Part shown: positions 12,339 through 25,439 of the stretch, in pieces | Position numbering within the stretch: position 1 is the first letter of the stretch | Layout: each line of letters starts with the position of its first letter | Assembly: GCA_016584305.1 (NCBI GenBank) | Contig: JACEEZ010023461.1 | Location: forward strand, 5,001 to 69,000 | Origin: Chionoecetes opilio | Taxonomy: Eukaryota > Arthropoda > Malacostraca > Decapoda > Majidae | Reading direction: 5' to 3' | DNA: 64,000 nucleotides | Translations under genes and position numbers: made by a program | Notes under the pieces: generated by a model | What the model was told of the DNA's origin: nothing | The model's input: only the letters and a program-made list of their open reading frames with translations | The model's database searches: none

Positions 12339-12920
12339 TATAGGTTCCGCCCCCCGTGGCGGAATCCCTTCATATACCACTTTTTTGGAATCAGGTTGAC
12401 CAGGGGAAGGTTTTAAGCCCACTTATGAGATGATCCGATCCCTTTTTTTTTTTTTTTTTTAGCAGCCTATTAGCGATAATTGTGAAAAAAGTGGGTTGCG
12501 AGAATTGAGGAAACCTTGATGTAGGGTGATGGGTAATGGGTGAGTGAATGGGTGGGGTGATGGGTAATGGTGTGGGGTGATGGGTGAGTGAATGGGTGAT
12601 GGGGTGATGGGTGATGGTGAGGGATAGATGGGGGGTGGTGGGTAATGGGTGAGTGAATGGGTGTGTGGTGATGGGTAATGGGTGAGTGAATGGGTGGGGG
12701 GTGATAGGTAATGGGTGAGTGAATGGGTGGGGTGTGATGAGTAATGGGTTGGGGGTGATGTGAATGGGTTGGCGTTAATACATACATTTCTACATCCATG
12801 ATTTCAGGAAAGTTAGAAGGGGCTATCTGGAGAGTCTGTGGTTGGTGGGCCGAAGGCCCACCAATAGCCCTCCGCAGGAGCTAGCCAAAAAGTCCGCCCG
12901 GAGGGCGGCTTTGCGGCTAG
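12234..12920 (+). mobile_element. Non-autonomous Helitron, complete ends
   Basis: The 5' end is A|TCTATAATAATATAAGCG. The 3' end has the hairpin CCGCCCGGAGGGCGG (12894-12908), eight bases, then CTAG|T at 12917-12920. TC at the 5' end, a GC-rich hairpin just before CTRR, and insertion between A and T are the hallmarks of Helitrons. The interior has a (TG)n array (12254-12337), a short hairpin region TTCCGCCCCCCGTGGCGGAA, a conserved 150-bp block, and a minisatellite of GGGTGATGGGTAATGGG-like units (about 12527-12770). There is no Rep/helicase gene, so mobilisation in trans is inferred. Confidence 0.85.
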
Positions 12921-13429
<509 letters not shown>

Positions 13430-13919
13430 GCAATATTGCACTGATATATATCCATCTATCGTCACTACGGTCAGCTGCGTGATTATTACCTGGACTGATC
13501 TTTGTACCTCCAGAATCGCCGCCTTCATCTGCCCATAAAGAATTTCACTTCGACAGAACATCACAAGCGTTTACCATAACCTATCATCATGAATTATTGT
13601 TCCATGGCTCTGGGAATCTTCAGCTGCACCTTTCATATATTGTCAAGGATGAAAAAAACATTAACTTACATAACTTAATCAGAATTTTTGTATAACTTTT
13701 TTTCATTACGTATATTTTCGCCGTAACTTGAAATCAGTCAGTGTCTGTTTCATCATTCATTCTCTGAAACTGTTTTAAGCCCCTGGATTGCGGCTCTTTG
13801 GGTTCATGTTTTTTTTCAAGTATTTGAGTTTATTCTACCCATCCTGTGTTGAGCTGTGTGGGGTATAGCTGTTGTTCTTTTCCTTATGGCGTCCCCTAAA
13901 TCTGAGAGAAGATGAGCAT

Positions 13920-14509
<590 letters not shown>

Positions 14510-14869
14510 ATGGAAGACTTTTATAATGAGAAACAGTCGTAATTTTCACAATTAGACAAAGGTACGTGTGTTACTTTACCCACGGAGAGTACTGAAAGAG
14601 TGAGAGCAGACGAGTGTGTGGCAATAGTCCCTTTCTATAGTTCGGGTGCGTAGACCCTATATCTCTAGTTCTGTTTACAGTGGTCTATGTTCGGGTGTTA
14701 TGACAGGTATCACCAATTGCTGGTTATGAGTCGGTGGTGAGTAACGAGTATATTAGATCTGTACTAGACACTTAATACTAAACCTATGGTAGGAAGGAAA
14801 TGGAAGAGTAAGTGCAAGGGAAGTTATGGAAGATTGACCGTGGATTGATCACAGACACGAGGGTCGCTA

Positions 14870-14870
<1 letters not shown>

Positions 14871-14904
<34 letters not shown>

Positions 14905-15375
14905 TCACAAAGGACTGGCCAATGGCAAAACAAATTTAACAAAAAGCCCGCTTCGTTGTCAGTCCCTATACATGAGACAGTAAAAAAATATAAAAAGGGG
15001 GGATGGGCCAATTTAGTTCTGGAGGTATCTTGTCACTCCTCTCTTGAAAAGATTTAGGTCGTAGACAGGAGGACAAATTGAAACAGAAAGAGAGTTCCAC
15101 AGTTTACCAGTGAAGGGGATGTATACTGTATACCTGTATACAAAACGCGTGACCTGTTTGCCGTGCACTTCATAAACTGGCCTCCAGAGTAGCGAACGTC
15201 CAGGTCTAGTTACCCTTATATCCCTTTATATGTGTACAGTATCAGGGAACACCATAAAACGAGTCGTAATATCGTGAAGCTCGTTATCGAACCAACTATG
15301 CATCATTTCATAGACTTCATTAAGTTTCGCCTTACCTCGCCCCACCACATCAGCATCACCGTGATGGTGTAAATA
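14871..15375 (-). mobile_element. Probable LINE 3' fragment with poly(A)
   Basis: Reading the minus strand gives an open stretch ending about 15025 with P-V-Y-E-V-H-G, then K-L-W-N-S-L, then L-N-L-F-K-R-G-V-T-R-Y-L and a stop. The W-N-S-L ... F-K-R-x-V-x-x-Y-L pattern is typical of the last residues of Jockey-group LINE proteins. It is followed by a 3' UTR and a 30-base A tail (plus-strand T run 14873-14900). The upstream part has a stop and no RT core. Clade is not determined, and another repeat type is possible. Confidence 0.5.
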
Positions 15376-15884
15376 ATGAATTTATTTGTCGTCAATTTAT
15401 AGTGATGTTTATAAAAAGATGAACTTGAAATACGACTTTGCTGAACAAAAATATCGTCATGAAATATTAATTATATCAAATGGTCGTATGGCGACGATAA
15501 AACACCTACCTACCACAACAGCCTTCCATCACGAGATAAATAATTTTGAGCTCAACAAAATGATGTATTGGAGAGTGGCCTCAACCTCAACGGTAGACGA
15601 TGTTGCTGGGCGATGAGTAGCAGGACGTTTGAGGCTACATAGCATCATAGACTGATGGTTCCTTCAAATAGATCTGAATTATATTTAATCTCTACAATTT
15701 GTTTCATTTACCTAGATCAATAGATACGAGCTTTCGGTTGTCAAAAATTTGTAAAAAAAATAAAAGCCACTAATACTAAAGTGTTAATTCAAAACAACAA
15801 TTGCAGTGACATGTGGATGCAGACTTGCGGTTGTTAAAAATGGAAGAAAGAAAATAAAAAGGCCACGATTAGTTTTTTTTTTAA
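15376..15884. other. No gene seen
   Basis: AT-rich sequence; a 76-codon frame at 15386 has no recognisable motif. Confidence 0.5.
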
Positions 15885-16346
15885 TGTTGGAGCCTCTAGT
15901 GCCTGTAGGCTATCTTTTTTTTTTTTTTTTTTTTTTAGGGCTCAAGTGGTTGGCCCTGCACATTCTGGAGGGTCGTGACTTCGGACGCTCTCGCCCGTTG
16001 GTGGCGCAGGCTGGATTTGTTTTATAGTGACACCTGTGGTCTTAGGTGAAGGTCCCGTTTTCTGTGGTTTGAATCCTCAGTCAGGCTCATGCTGCCACCT
16101 GGTATTTCCTCCGCCCCACTTGTAGTCGCAGTCGGAAGAACAGGTATGCTACATGCGGGTTTCCTTGGGCCCCTTGACGATGAATTTGACAGCTGCTCCT
16201 TGGTGGGACTTGAACTCGGGACCTTTCGCTCATCTACCAGGATCTTGTCGACCGCATTAAAGATGGTCGAAAGAGTTGCCCCCGTCAGGATTCGAACTCG
16301 GGACATCAAGTTCACCACTCCAAGACGCTAACCACTCGGTCCTTAG
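15885..16346 (-). mobile_element. tRNA-derived SINE, diverged family-2 relative
   Basis: The minus strand starts near 16346 with GGACCGAGTGGTTAGCGTC (A box) and a B box (GAGTTCGAATCC, about 16291-16302), with a second B-box-like GAGTTCAAGTCCC near 16209. The body shares GTTGGTGGCGCAGGCTGGAT and TATAGTGACACCTGTG with family 2 on the plus strand, plus a T run at 15914-15935. It is longer than the other family-2 copies and may be two units joined. Confidence 0.7.
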
Positions 16347-16482
16347 AGAAGAACTACAGAACTTTTAACTCAAATAAAGATAGAGCAAACTACAGAACTA
16401 CACGAATGTTGTCCATCGGCTGCAGCTTTTATCGCAACAGTATTTCAAAAGAAGCACGGACAGGATAGAAGCACTGGCAAGG

Positions 16483-16680
16483 TAGTTTAGTTTAGTTTAG
16501 TTTATTGCCATATCTTTAGAAGTACATATATTATATAATTATATACAAATGTGATCTTAGGCATTAGTCCGCCGAGCAACAGCTCCCTGGCGGACAGGAA
16601 CAGTGTACAAAATATTATAAATATATGAAGGGCGGCAATAATAAAATATATTTACAAATAAAAAAAAATGTTAACTACCA
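16483..16680. repeat. Short (TAGTT)n and AT-rich repeat-like block
   Basis: Four TAGTT units at 16483-16502 start an AT-rich block with an A run near 16661-16669. It looks like the 3' end of a retroelement on the minus strand, but no homologous copy exists in the window, so the identity is open. Confidence 0.3.
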
Positions 16681-17420
16681 TAACAATTACCCAAGTTGAT
16701 TGATACAATTAAACACTAATTTTGCTACTGAAAATACTGAAGGTGGAAGCACAAGCAGGATGGAAGCACAGTGGAAACATTATGGAGGTCTGGTCACTGC
16801 AGAATTTTTTGCTTTCTCGACTAAAACATTGAAACCTGTTGTCCAATGTTATTGGAAGTTGAAATGAGTTTCTTTTTTCAATAAGTTTTCTTTTTTAATC
16901 TGGGAACCTGCCTTCATCCATCTCTATAAATGTTATTTTCAAGTGTTCTTTTTTGCACATTAATTTCTAGTCATTTATCAAACTCCATCTCTTATTTTTT
17001 CTCTCTCTCCTAATCAACATTTCAATCCTAAAATCACTGTCAAAATTTCGTAACATTTTAACATCACAACATTTTTCTCCCTCTCCATCTGGTTCCTCCC
17101 TCTTTCTTCATTAACTTTTCTCCCCTTTTCTCTGAATCCAAATGTCGCTTTAGAAAATATACTTCAATGATTATCTGTGAATTCTCTTCGCAGAACTGAA
17201 ATAATATAGCGAGGGAGGACATGGCAAGTTAGGGAAGGGAGAGGGCAAGGGAAGGTTGGGGGGAGGGGCAGATGGGTGTTGTGGGCTGGAGGGGAAGGAG
17301 GGAACGGAGAGGAAGAAAATGTAGGACAGGGGGACTACATTACTGAATGCTGCTCTCAGTCCTTCATTATTCAAGATTATGCATCATGTGCAGGTTGGGG
17401 GAGAAAAATGACAATGCAAT
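16681..17420. other. No gene seen
   Basis: Non-coding sequence, pyrimidine-rich from about 16970 and then purine-rich at 17210-17320. No exon signal is supported. Confidence 0.5.
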
Positions 17421-17424
17421 ATGG

Positions 17425-17446
17425 ATGAGAGAGAGAGAAGAGAGAG

Positions 17447-17516
<70 letters not shown>

Positions 17517-17620
17517 CTGGCCCAAAACATTACTTTCCTGTCAAGGGAAGCGAATACCGCAGCTCACTTTCTTTTATTTTCCTTTTTGGTGCACGAAGTA
17601 CGTTTTATCCATTTTACATG

Positions 17621-17715
<95 letters not shown>
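17425..17715. repeat. Inverted (GA)n / (CT)n array pair
   Basis: A (GA)n array with AAGA interruptions at 17425-17515 is followed, after about 107 bp, by a (CT)n array at 17623-17713. The two arrays are complementary and could pair as a hairpin. Confidence 0.9.
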
Positions 17716-17717
<2 letters not shown>

Positions 17718-17979
17718 CTCTTCTCAATCGTCTCTATCTCTCTACTCTCATTATATCTCTTGCTCTGACTAACCAATGTTAGTCTAAATAATTTCATTGG
17801 CAACTGGGGGTAAGGTATTTAATATCTGACTGACACTTGACCTACATCCGCCTGTGTGGCAGCAGACTACCTCACTGTTGCCCTTTTCCTTAATGAGTGT
17901 AAATAATTGTTGTGTAACGTGTTGTGTTGCCTTAGGATCGCTGCATTTTCCGAGCACGGAGAGAGGAGAGAGAGAGAGA

Positions 17980-19095
17980 GAGAGAGAAGAGTTTTTCCCC
18001 TTTTTCCCCACCAAAAAAAAAAACTGCAAAAAGGGAAAAAAAAAAAATTTTAGCGAAACCCCTTTTGGGGAATAAGGGGGGGGAAAAAATTTTGGGGGAA
18101 AGGGGGGGCGGAGGGAAAAAAGGGGGGAAAAGGGGAGAAAGGGAAAATTTGGGGAAGGGGGAAAAGGGAAGGGGGGACAAAAATTTTGGGGTTGGGGGGA
18201 AAAAAGGGGGAGGGAAGGGGAGGAGGGGTAAGGGGGGGGGGGTGAAGGCGAGAAGAAGAAGGAGGGGGGAAAAAATGAAAAAAATTTTTTGGGAAGGAAC
18301 AAAAAGGGGGGAAAAAAAAGGGGGGGGGAAAAGGGGAAGGGACCAACAGAAACCCCCTTTTTTTCCCTTTTTTTCCCCCCTTTTCCCTCCCCTTTTTTTA
18401 TTTTTCCTTTTTTTTTTTGGGGGTTCCACCCCCCCTTTCTTTTCTTTCCCCCCTTCCTTCTCCTTCCCCTTTTTCCTTTCTTCTCTTCTCTTCCTTCTCG
18501 ATTTTTTAAGTTTAGTTCTATTTTTAAAAATTTATAAGGAGAAAGATTGTAGCAAAAAAGGAAGGGAAGGATTTAAAACGAGAAGCCCCAAGGTGGGAGG
18601 ACAAGGAATGAGTGAAAAAGGGGGGGGTTGGGGAGGGAAGAGCCGAGGGGGAGAGAGAGAGAAAGGGAGGGGAGAGGGGGGGAGGGGGGAGAGAGAGAGA
18701 GAGAGGAGGGGGGGGGAGGAGAGAGAGGAGAGGAGAGCAGGGGGGAGAGGAGAGAGAGAGAGGGGAAAAATTTTTTACTTTTTGACCGCTTTGTAGCCCC
18801 AGGAGGGAAAATTTTTTAAGGAAGGAAGGAAAAATTTAAGTACAAAACCCCAATTTTTTTTAAAAGAGAGAGGGGCAGCGACTGAAGAAAGAAACAGAGG
18901 AGATTTTGAAGGAAGTAGTTGGGCAAAAGGCAAAGATTTTTTTGGGAAAAGGGAAAAAAAAAAGGGAAAGGATGGAGAGGAGAAGAGAGGAGGAGGGAGA
19001 GAGAGGAATGGAGGAGAGAGGGGAGGGAAGGGGAGGGGGGAGAGAGGGGAGGGGGAGGAGAGAGGGGAGGGGGAAAAGAGAGAGAGAGGTTCCAA
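17980..19095. repeat. Homopolymer-inflated purine-rich low complexity
   Basis: Dominated by runs of G, A and T (GGGGGG, AAAAAA, TTTTTT) with imperfect (GA)n at 17958-17990, 18650-18765 and 18970-19090. Long frames on both strands are compositional only. The abrupt onset near 17990 suggests poor consensus over a long (GA)n-type region rather than genuine sequence. Confidence 0.7.
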
Positions 19096-19419
19096 AAACT
19101 TTACCATTTTAAATCCGCTGTGAATAAATTTTCAATCGCTCGTAAAACTTGAAAATTAGATTCCCTCTTCCTTCGGGCGGGCAGAAAAACAGGGGCCAAA
19201 ACCCCCGCTCAAAACATCCTACCTATTCCCGGAACAACCCCTCAGATTTTTACCCGGGCTTTCCCTTAAAAAACATCTACTTAAAATGAAAAAGGTTTGT
19301 TCGGCTCATGTTGTATTTTGGGGAAGACTTATTTTTTTTAATAGTAATTTCTCTGTATCTCTCTTTTTTTTGATTTGTTTATAGTCATTCTTATTTCCTC
19401 TGTCTTTTTCAAATTTTGT

Positions 19420-21100
19420 AATGTAATGGGAGGGCACGGTCATTGTTTTCTCTTGGGCGACTTCAATTTTACTATGGCATGTGAGAGGGCTATGAGTTTT
19501 TTTTTGGGCCCCCATGGCTCCGGTACCAGGAACTTAACATTTTTCCCCTCTGAATTTCGCAAGGTAAAAAAGGTTTAATTGCAGGTTTTGGGATCAGAGA
19601 CCAGAGCTGGAACCGCGGACAGGGTATAAAATCCCGGGGGGGTATCTAAGGAGATTGAACACATCCTCGTTAGTACTCGTTGGAGGTTTTTCCAGAATAA
19701 GGGTTTAGGGGGGTGCTGAGTTATTTGTAAATGCAACAAAATTTTGCGCTGCCAGGTTTTGCGGAAAGCCAGGACTAGTAAGGGTCTCTGCATGCGGGGA
19801 CTAGAACCTGTTTGGGGAGAGAAAAGGGCGAGGCTTTCGGAGCCGCGAGGATGTTGATGGCCATTTAACGCAAATGCCCTTGGGACCCCCCAACCGAACC
19901 CTAGCTTGATTTTTCGAAAGGGGATGTTTGCAGCCTACTTTTGATCTCAAGAAGGCGTTTGACCAGGGCATCGTGAGTACTATGGGATCTTCTGCGGCTT
20001 CGCGGGTTCCTCCCAAGGTGTTGGTTTGCGACTGGCCTTTGGGGGACTGAAAGTGCTGTGAAGTGTGTGGGGGGGGGGGGTGTACCCATTTTTTCCGGTA
20101 AAATACAGGAGTGAGGCAAGGTGCGTCCGCCACAATATTTTTCAACACTGTATGGACAGGTTTTGGGCAAAGCTGTGGACCAAAGTGTTTTGTGTAGCAT
20201 CCTTGGGCAATCCCAAAAATCACTGATCTTTTTTTTGCCGTGTGCAGTAATCTTTGCCGCCCCTGGTGGTCCTGGTGATGGCTCTCAAAGCGCAGCACGT
20301 AAGGCAAAGCCTTTGGATTGAGGTATCCTGATCAGACCAAGGTCCGGTGTTTGGGGGTTTACTAGATGAAACAAACGTCTGTTCATGCGTGCGGTGAGGA
20401 CATTGAGATTTTGGAAAGATTTACATACCATGTAGCGCATCCACAAATGACGGCATTTCTCAAGAAGTCTTACGGGGGTTTAGATAGCCTAGGGTTTTTT
20501 ATGGATCGTCAACACGAGTATTTGGCGTTGTCGTTCCCCTGTGCAGAAGGACAAAGACCCAAAATCTTCAAATCGCTTTGATCCTTCCTACTCCATGGAT
20601 GTGAGGACACGGACACTAAATAGCGACTTGAGGATGCGAATCGATGCCTCGGGTAATAATTGTCCCGCAGATGGGGGTATCCTGGGAATTACGTGTCAAA
20701 AAAGAAATTTTGCACCGTGAGCTAAATCGAGGACAAATTACCGCATATCCGTCAGCCCCCAAATTCGGCTTATGGGCATTGGCCGCTCCCCTAAAAACGA
20801 CCCTTTCCCCAGGGGGTTGTATCTGTAAGAGAAATTTTTGCGGGTGGAGGAGGTAAGGGGGGCCCCACAAGGCTCGTGGCTCGGGAAATTTGATTTTTCC
20901 TGAGGTATTTGTTTGGGAAGCTTGGGAAAGGGAGCCGCAGGGGAATCGCTTTGGGTGCCCCCCGGGAGTGAGTCGTAGGGCGGACGAGGCGTCGCCCCCC
21001 CGGCGTATCCCCCGTTTAATTGTGGGGGGTTGAAGTTTTACGAAACACTCCCGAAGGCTGGACGCACTGGGGGTTTATTGCATCATGGCATTACATTTTT
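19420..21100 (+). mobile_element. RTE-like LINE with EN and RT, internally deleted
   Basis: In shifting plus-strand frames it shows the APE endonuclease motif L-G-D-F-N (about 19453) followed by G-P-H-G-S-G-T-R-N, the end of the EN domain (E-I-E-H-I-L-V-S-T-R-W near 19650), then RT motif A D-L-K-K-A-F-D (about 19940), motif B as V-R-Q-G (near 20115), and the downstream V-H-A-C-G-E-D-I-E-I-L-E block (near 20385). The linker between EN and RT motif A is missing. The spacing and motif wording match LINE proteins annotated as endonuclease-reverse transcriptases of the RTE-like/CFDP2-like type; the exact clade is uncertain. Frameshifts and stops throughout. Confidence 0.7.
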
Positions 21101-22260
21101 TTCTTTTCCCGCCTCTATATGCGTAATGCTGATGTTTTGTGTTGACGGTACTTTTTCACACAATATTGATAATTTAATGAGTTTATAATTTTTGTCCGAC
21201 TCCTGACCCCCTCTTGGGGTTTTTGTAGCCTTTGGGGGTTTTTTGGGTTTTCATTGGGTGCCATCCTCAAATTTACTCCTTAAGTATATTACGTATATTT
21301 CCCCTGAAATTTTGAGCATCATGTGCTTCAGTTTTTTGTTCATCATATGACTAGAAATTAAAAAGCAAACTCAGGGGGAAAGTCTTCGAAGAATGTGTCA
21401 GTCCGGAAGTCATTGACAAACCCAAAGCCCCCCAAAAACCTTAACTGTCCTAACACTTGTGAGGTTGTAAGGGTTAACGTCCTTTGGAAACCCCCTCCGC
21501 GAACCCAGGACAGGGGGAAGGATACTGTTTTCCTCTGACGACCCCTGGTCCGCTAAATTCTTAAGGGAAAACGCCTATGAATTTACTGTATATGTGAACG
21601 TACCTTGAGAAGCTAAGAGCTGACTCCTCCCTCTTCCTTATCCTGCGGGGCCCCTGACGAAGGCGCGATCACTGGAGGGTAATGGGGTGCGCGCCCTGCG
21701 AGGTGGCGGCCTTTCCGGCGACGAGGTCTCCTTGTTCTCTTCTACAGAGGCGCTTCGGGACCCCATAACAGGTGAGTCACTGTACACCGAGTGTTCAGGG
21801 CTGCTCTGATGTGAAAAACATTCTTTTTTATATATTTTTTTCATCTATTCATGTTTTTATGTATTTCTCGTTTAGTTACTCAACTACCCCTAGCACATCG
21901 CATTTTCTGTCCGAAACATGAAAAAAATAATAATATCAAAATTTTTATGGGGGTCTGTCAAGGGCCCGCGTGCCGGGAAAGGGGGTTTAAACATGCAAAG
22001 GAGGAGGTTTACCGAATGCTGTGCGGCAAAATCAAGTCTTATATTCTTTTCCCCCCACGATTAAAATTTTTCCAGGGCCCGCCTTTACTTTCGCTTTAAA
22101 ATATATAATTCCCCTTTTCCCAAAATTTAATTTTCCCCTCACGTCACAGATTTCCTCAGGTGGGTTTTGTCCTTTTTCCCCGAGCATAAAAACCTTTTTA
22201 AAGACTCACCCTGCACGCTTTTTTAAAAACTCACAATGCGGTGCTCACCTCACCTCGGGA
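21101..22260. other. No confirmed gene; one exon-like patch
   Basis: AT-rich sequence apart from a GC-rich patch at about 21640-21771, listed separately as a candidate exon. The remainder shows inflated homopolymers and no coding support. Confidence 0.4.
21649..21771 (+). other. Candidate host exon (weak)
   Basis: A GC-rich patch in AT-rich surroundings, open for about 40 codons in one plus-strand frame (ending D-P-I-T-G), then a good 5' splice site (CAG|GTGAGT at 21771/21772, phase 1 in that frame). Upstream is a pyrimidine tract ending CCTGCGG where an acceptor would need CCTGCAG, so a single A-to-G change or base error must be assumed. I recognise no domain. The minus strand is also open here. 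Treat as speculative. Confidence 0.15.
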
Positions 22261-22269
22261 AAATTCCCC

Positions 22270-22277
22270 CCCTGCGA

Positions 22278-22313
<36 letters not shown>

Positions 22314-23160
22314 AGGGGGAGAGAGAGAAGGGGAGAAAGGAGAGAGAGAGAAAAGGGGAGGGGGAAGGAGGGGAGAGAAGAGAGGAGGAAAAAGGGGGGG
22401 GAAGGGGGGGGAAAAAAGGGGGGAAACACAAGGGGAAAAAGAGGAAAGGAAGGGGAAAAAGGGGAAGATGAAAAGTGGGCGGGTTTAAATGGAATTTAAA
22501 AAAAAAAAGGAAATAAAAAATTTTTGGGGAAAAAAGAAAACAAATCCCAATAAAATAAAATAAATAAAAAAAAAAAAAAAAGAAAATTAATGGGAAAAAA
22601 AAAAAAAAAAAAAAAATTGTGAAGAAAAATAAAAAAGACCAAAATATAATATGAATAGTGTAATAATCAAAACAAATATAAACAATAAGGTAAAAAAGAA
22701 GACAAAAAGTAATAATGTGTTATTTGGATAAAAAAAGATATGATAATAAAAATGATAAAAAAAGAAAAAAGAAAATATAAAATAATAATAATAAATAATA
22801 CTAATAAACAAAAATAAACAATATGAATAAAAAAAAAAAAAAATAAAGTAATGAAATATAATAAAGAACCCCTAATAAATTTGATAGTTTAATAACAAAA
22901 ATAATTATTAAAAAAAAAAACTAATATAAATGATAAAATTATGAAAAAAACTAAAACCATTTAAAAAAAGGTTTAAATATATATAAAAAAATCTATTCAT
23001 ACCCAATAAATACCATAAAATATAATATGATAATATAGATAAAACTTATACATATATACACAAAACCCTATAATGATAAAAAAAACCAAAAATTAATATC
23101 AAAATTTTCACATACCCACCCACATAATACCAAAACCCCCAACTTGAAGTAACACAAAAA
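22270..23160. repeat. Degenerate (GA)n then A-rich low complexity
   Basis: Imperfect GA repeats and G/A runs (22275-22490) grade into A-rich sequence with AAT/ATA motifs (22497-23160). No coding signal. Confidence 0.7.
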
Positions 23161-23169
23161 GTACAATAA

Positions 23170-24830
23170 TTTAATATTTCCCTTTGAAAAAGTTCTATTT
23201 TTTGAATATTTCTGTCTTCACCTTGTTCAAAAAGTTAAGTGACACGGGAAATTTTTGACATCCTCCTCAGTGATTCCATACCTTTGCTCCCGAAAAGTAA
23301 AAACTTTGTTGTGCGTGTGATGTCCCACAAAGTGGGAGTCTAGGTTTTTTTTTTTCGTGGGTTCAATATTGTGAGAAGGTATCTGAAAACCCCTGTCAAA
23401 ATGGGTGAATATACAAAGCTTTTTACATAAAAAAACAGGTTTTGAAGGTGTAGTGTCATGAAATTTATGTAATTATTTTTTTTTTTTAAAAAAGAGGGGA
23501 TTTTTGGTGTGGTAATTTTTTTTTTGTGAAAATGAGCGGATTATTTTTCTGTGCAGGGAAATGTTTTCTAAAAAAGTTTTGTGTGCCCACCCCATACGGG
23601 AAAAATTAACATATATGGATAAAAAACTGACAGGTATATTTGTTTAAACAGTTGGGAAATTTTAAAAACTGTCTCACCCTATATAATATCCCCCATATTT
23701 TTTAAATTTTTATTCTTTAAAATCTAAAGGGAGTGCCAATTTAGTTTATGCTATTTTTATCCTAAAAAAAATTATTTCCTTAACTTGTTTATCTCACGGC
23801 CATCAATTTTAATTTCAATATAGGGGGTTTATCATATTTAGTGTGAATCATGCAGTGGTTTTTTGGATATTTTTGTAAGTTTTGGCTCAAAACCCGTTTT
23901 ATATATCCCTAGTTCGTATTTAAGATTCCCTTTGTCATAAAAACTGGGGCCCGTAGGAAAGGGATGTCGTCAGCAAAAAGATAAAATTTAAATTTTTACT
24001 GTACGTGTTATATCATTATAAATAAAAAAATATTGGCCCTAAAATGGAGCCCGAGGTACACCGCAGCTAAGGATTCTGGTGGAGACTTTTTTCATATACA
24101 ACGATTTTTTTCTTGACCTAAATAACTCTGGAAATCTGAATGCGGGCCCGGATCCCCTAAACAATTAATTTTGTAGTAAAATATTTAAAAGGGGTGGTAT
24201 CAAGGCTTTATCGGTCACAGAAACAGTCAACTGGTTCATTTTATTATCCAAGGCAAGTAAAAACTTTGATAAAGGGGGTTTTTAGTGCCAATTCTGTGGA
24301 GTCTTTGGGCGAAACCATACTGAGACTCTGTTTAAAAGGGAATCTGATAAGATAATTATTATCTTTTTACGATAATTTTTTTTAAAGATTTTACTGAAAC
24401 TTGGAAGAATTGTATTGCTGTAGTAGTGTGTAGGGGGTTTTTGGGACCTTTTTTATAGATAGTTTTTACTTTTGCAATCTGAAGTGCTTTTTGGGGAAAG
24501 GAACCCCTTTTAAAGGAGTATTTTGATATATTTAAGGAAAAGGGGGGAATTTCATCATACTTCTTTTATTATTTAAAGGAATTCTCATGACCTGGGTTTT
24601 ACTTTAATTTTTTTAATTTTGGCTTTTTTTCTAAGTTGTGTGGGTTTTTGATAAAAGAAAAAAAGAGTGGTTTTGGAAGGAACTTTTATAGAAAAGGAGT
24701 TTATCTTATTGTGCCAGGGTGTTCGCCACATTGCAAAAGTATCGTTAAATCCCCGTGCATATCCCCCGCGTTTACGTTTCGTTGCGTGTAGGTAAAGGGG
24801 GTGGGGGGTAGGATTCTTATTTTCCCATGA
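23170..24830 (-). mobile_element. Jockey/CR1-group LINE, wrecked RT
   Basis: Minus-strand frames, broken by frameshifts, give the ordered RT landmarks I-Y-K-K-G and L-P-x-F-S-K-I-F (about 24390-24470), a Q-Y-G-F-like block (about 24315), a degraded D-L-S-K-A-F-D region (about 24210), G-V-P-R-A-P-F (motif B, about 24043) and Y-L-F-A-D-D (motif C, about 23975). Order and spacing leave little doubt that it is a non-LTR RT. EN is not recognisable. It lies wholly in the low-quality block. Confidence 0.65.
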
Positions 24831-24889
24831 CAAATGTTTTTTGTTTCCCCAAATTTTCTTTTGGGTTTCCTGATTATCTTTTAGTTTTT

Positions 24890-25435
24890 ATAAAAAGAGA
24901 GAGAGGAGAGGAGGGGGGGGAAAGGGGAGAGAGAGAAAAGAGAGAGGAAGGGGGAAAAGAGAGAAGAGAGGAGAGAGAGAGAGGGGAGGAGGGGGAGAGG
25001 GGAGAGGGAATGGGGAAGGGAGAAAAAGGGGGGGGGGGGGGGGAGGGGGGGGAAAAAAAGGGGGGGAAATTTCCAACCCGCAGAAAAGGGGGGGGGCCGG
25101 GGGGAGGGGGTTTAAAAACCTTTGGGGGAAACCCGGGGGGAAAAAGAAGGAGGGGGGAAAGGGAGGGGGAGGGAAAGGGAATGAAAGCTTTGGTGGGGGG
25201 TACGTCCCCCCAAGAAACCCCTTTCCCCGGCCCCCCAACCCCCCCCAAAACCAATATAAGGTTTATCAGATAAAAATTATGTTTTCTTCAAAATTTTGTT
25301 TTTAAAATTTTTCCCCCAAAAAACCCCTTCCTTTCTTTCAAAATTCTTCTTAAAACCCCGCCTTTAATTTTTTCTCCCAAAAAATTTTCTACTTTCTTTA
25401 ATTCTTCCTTTAAATTTCTTATTAATAATTACCAT
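24890..25435. repeat. Purine-rich low complexity
   Basis: Imperfect (GA)n, then long G and A runs to about 25260, then AT-rich sequence with repeated CCCC/AAAA runs. No gene. Confidence 0.7.
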
Positions 25436-25439
25436 CCCT

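Noticed and set aside
18065..18796. 243-codon Gly/Lys/Arg-rich frame
   Set aside because: Homopolymer-dominated low-quality sequence, open on both strands.
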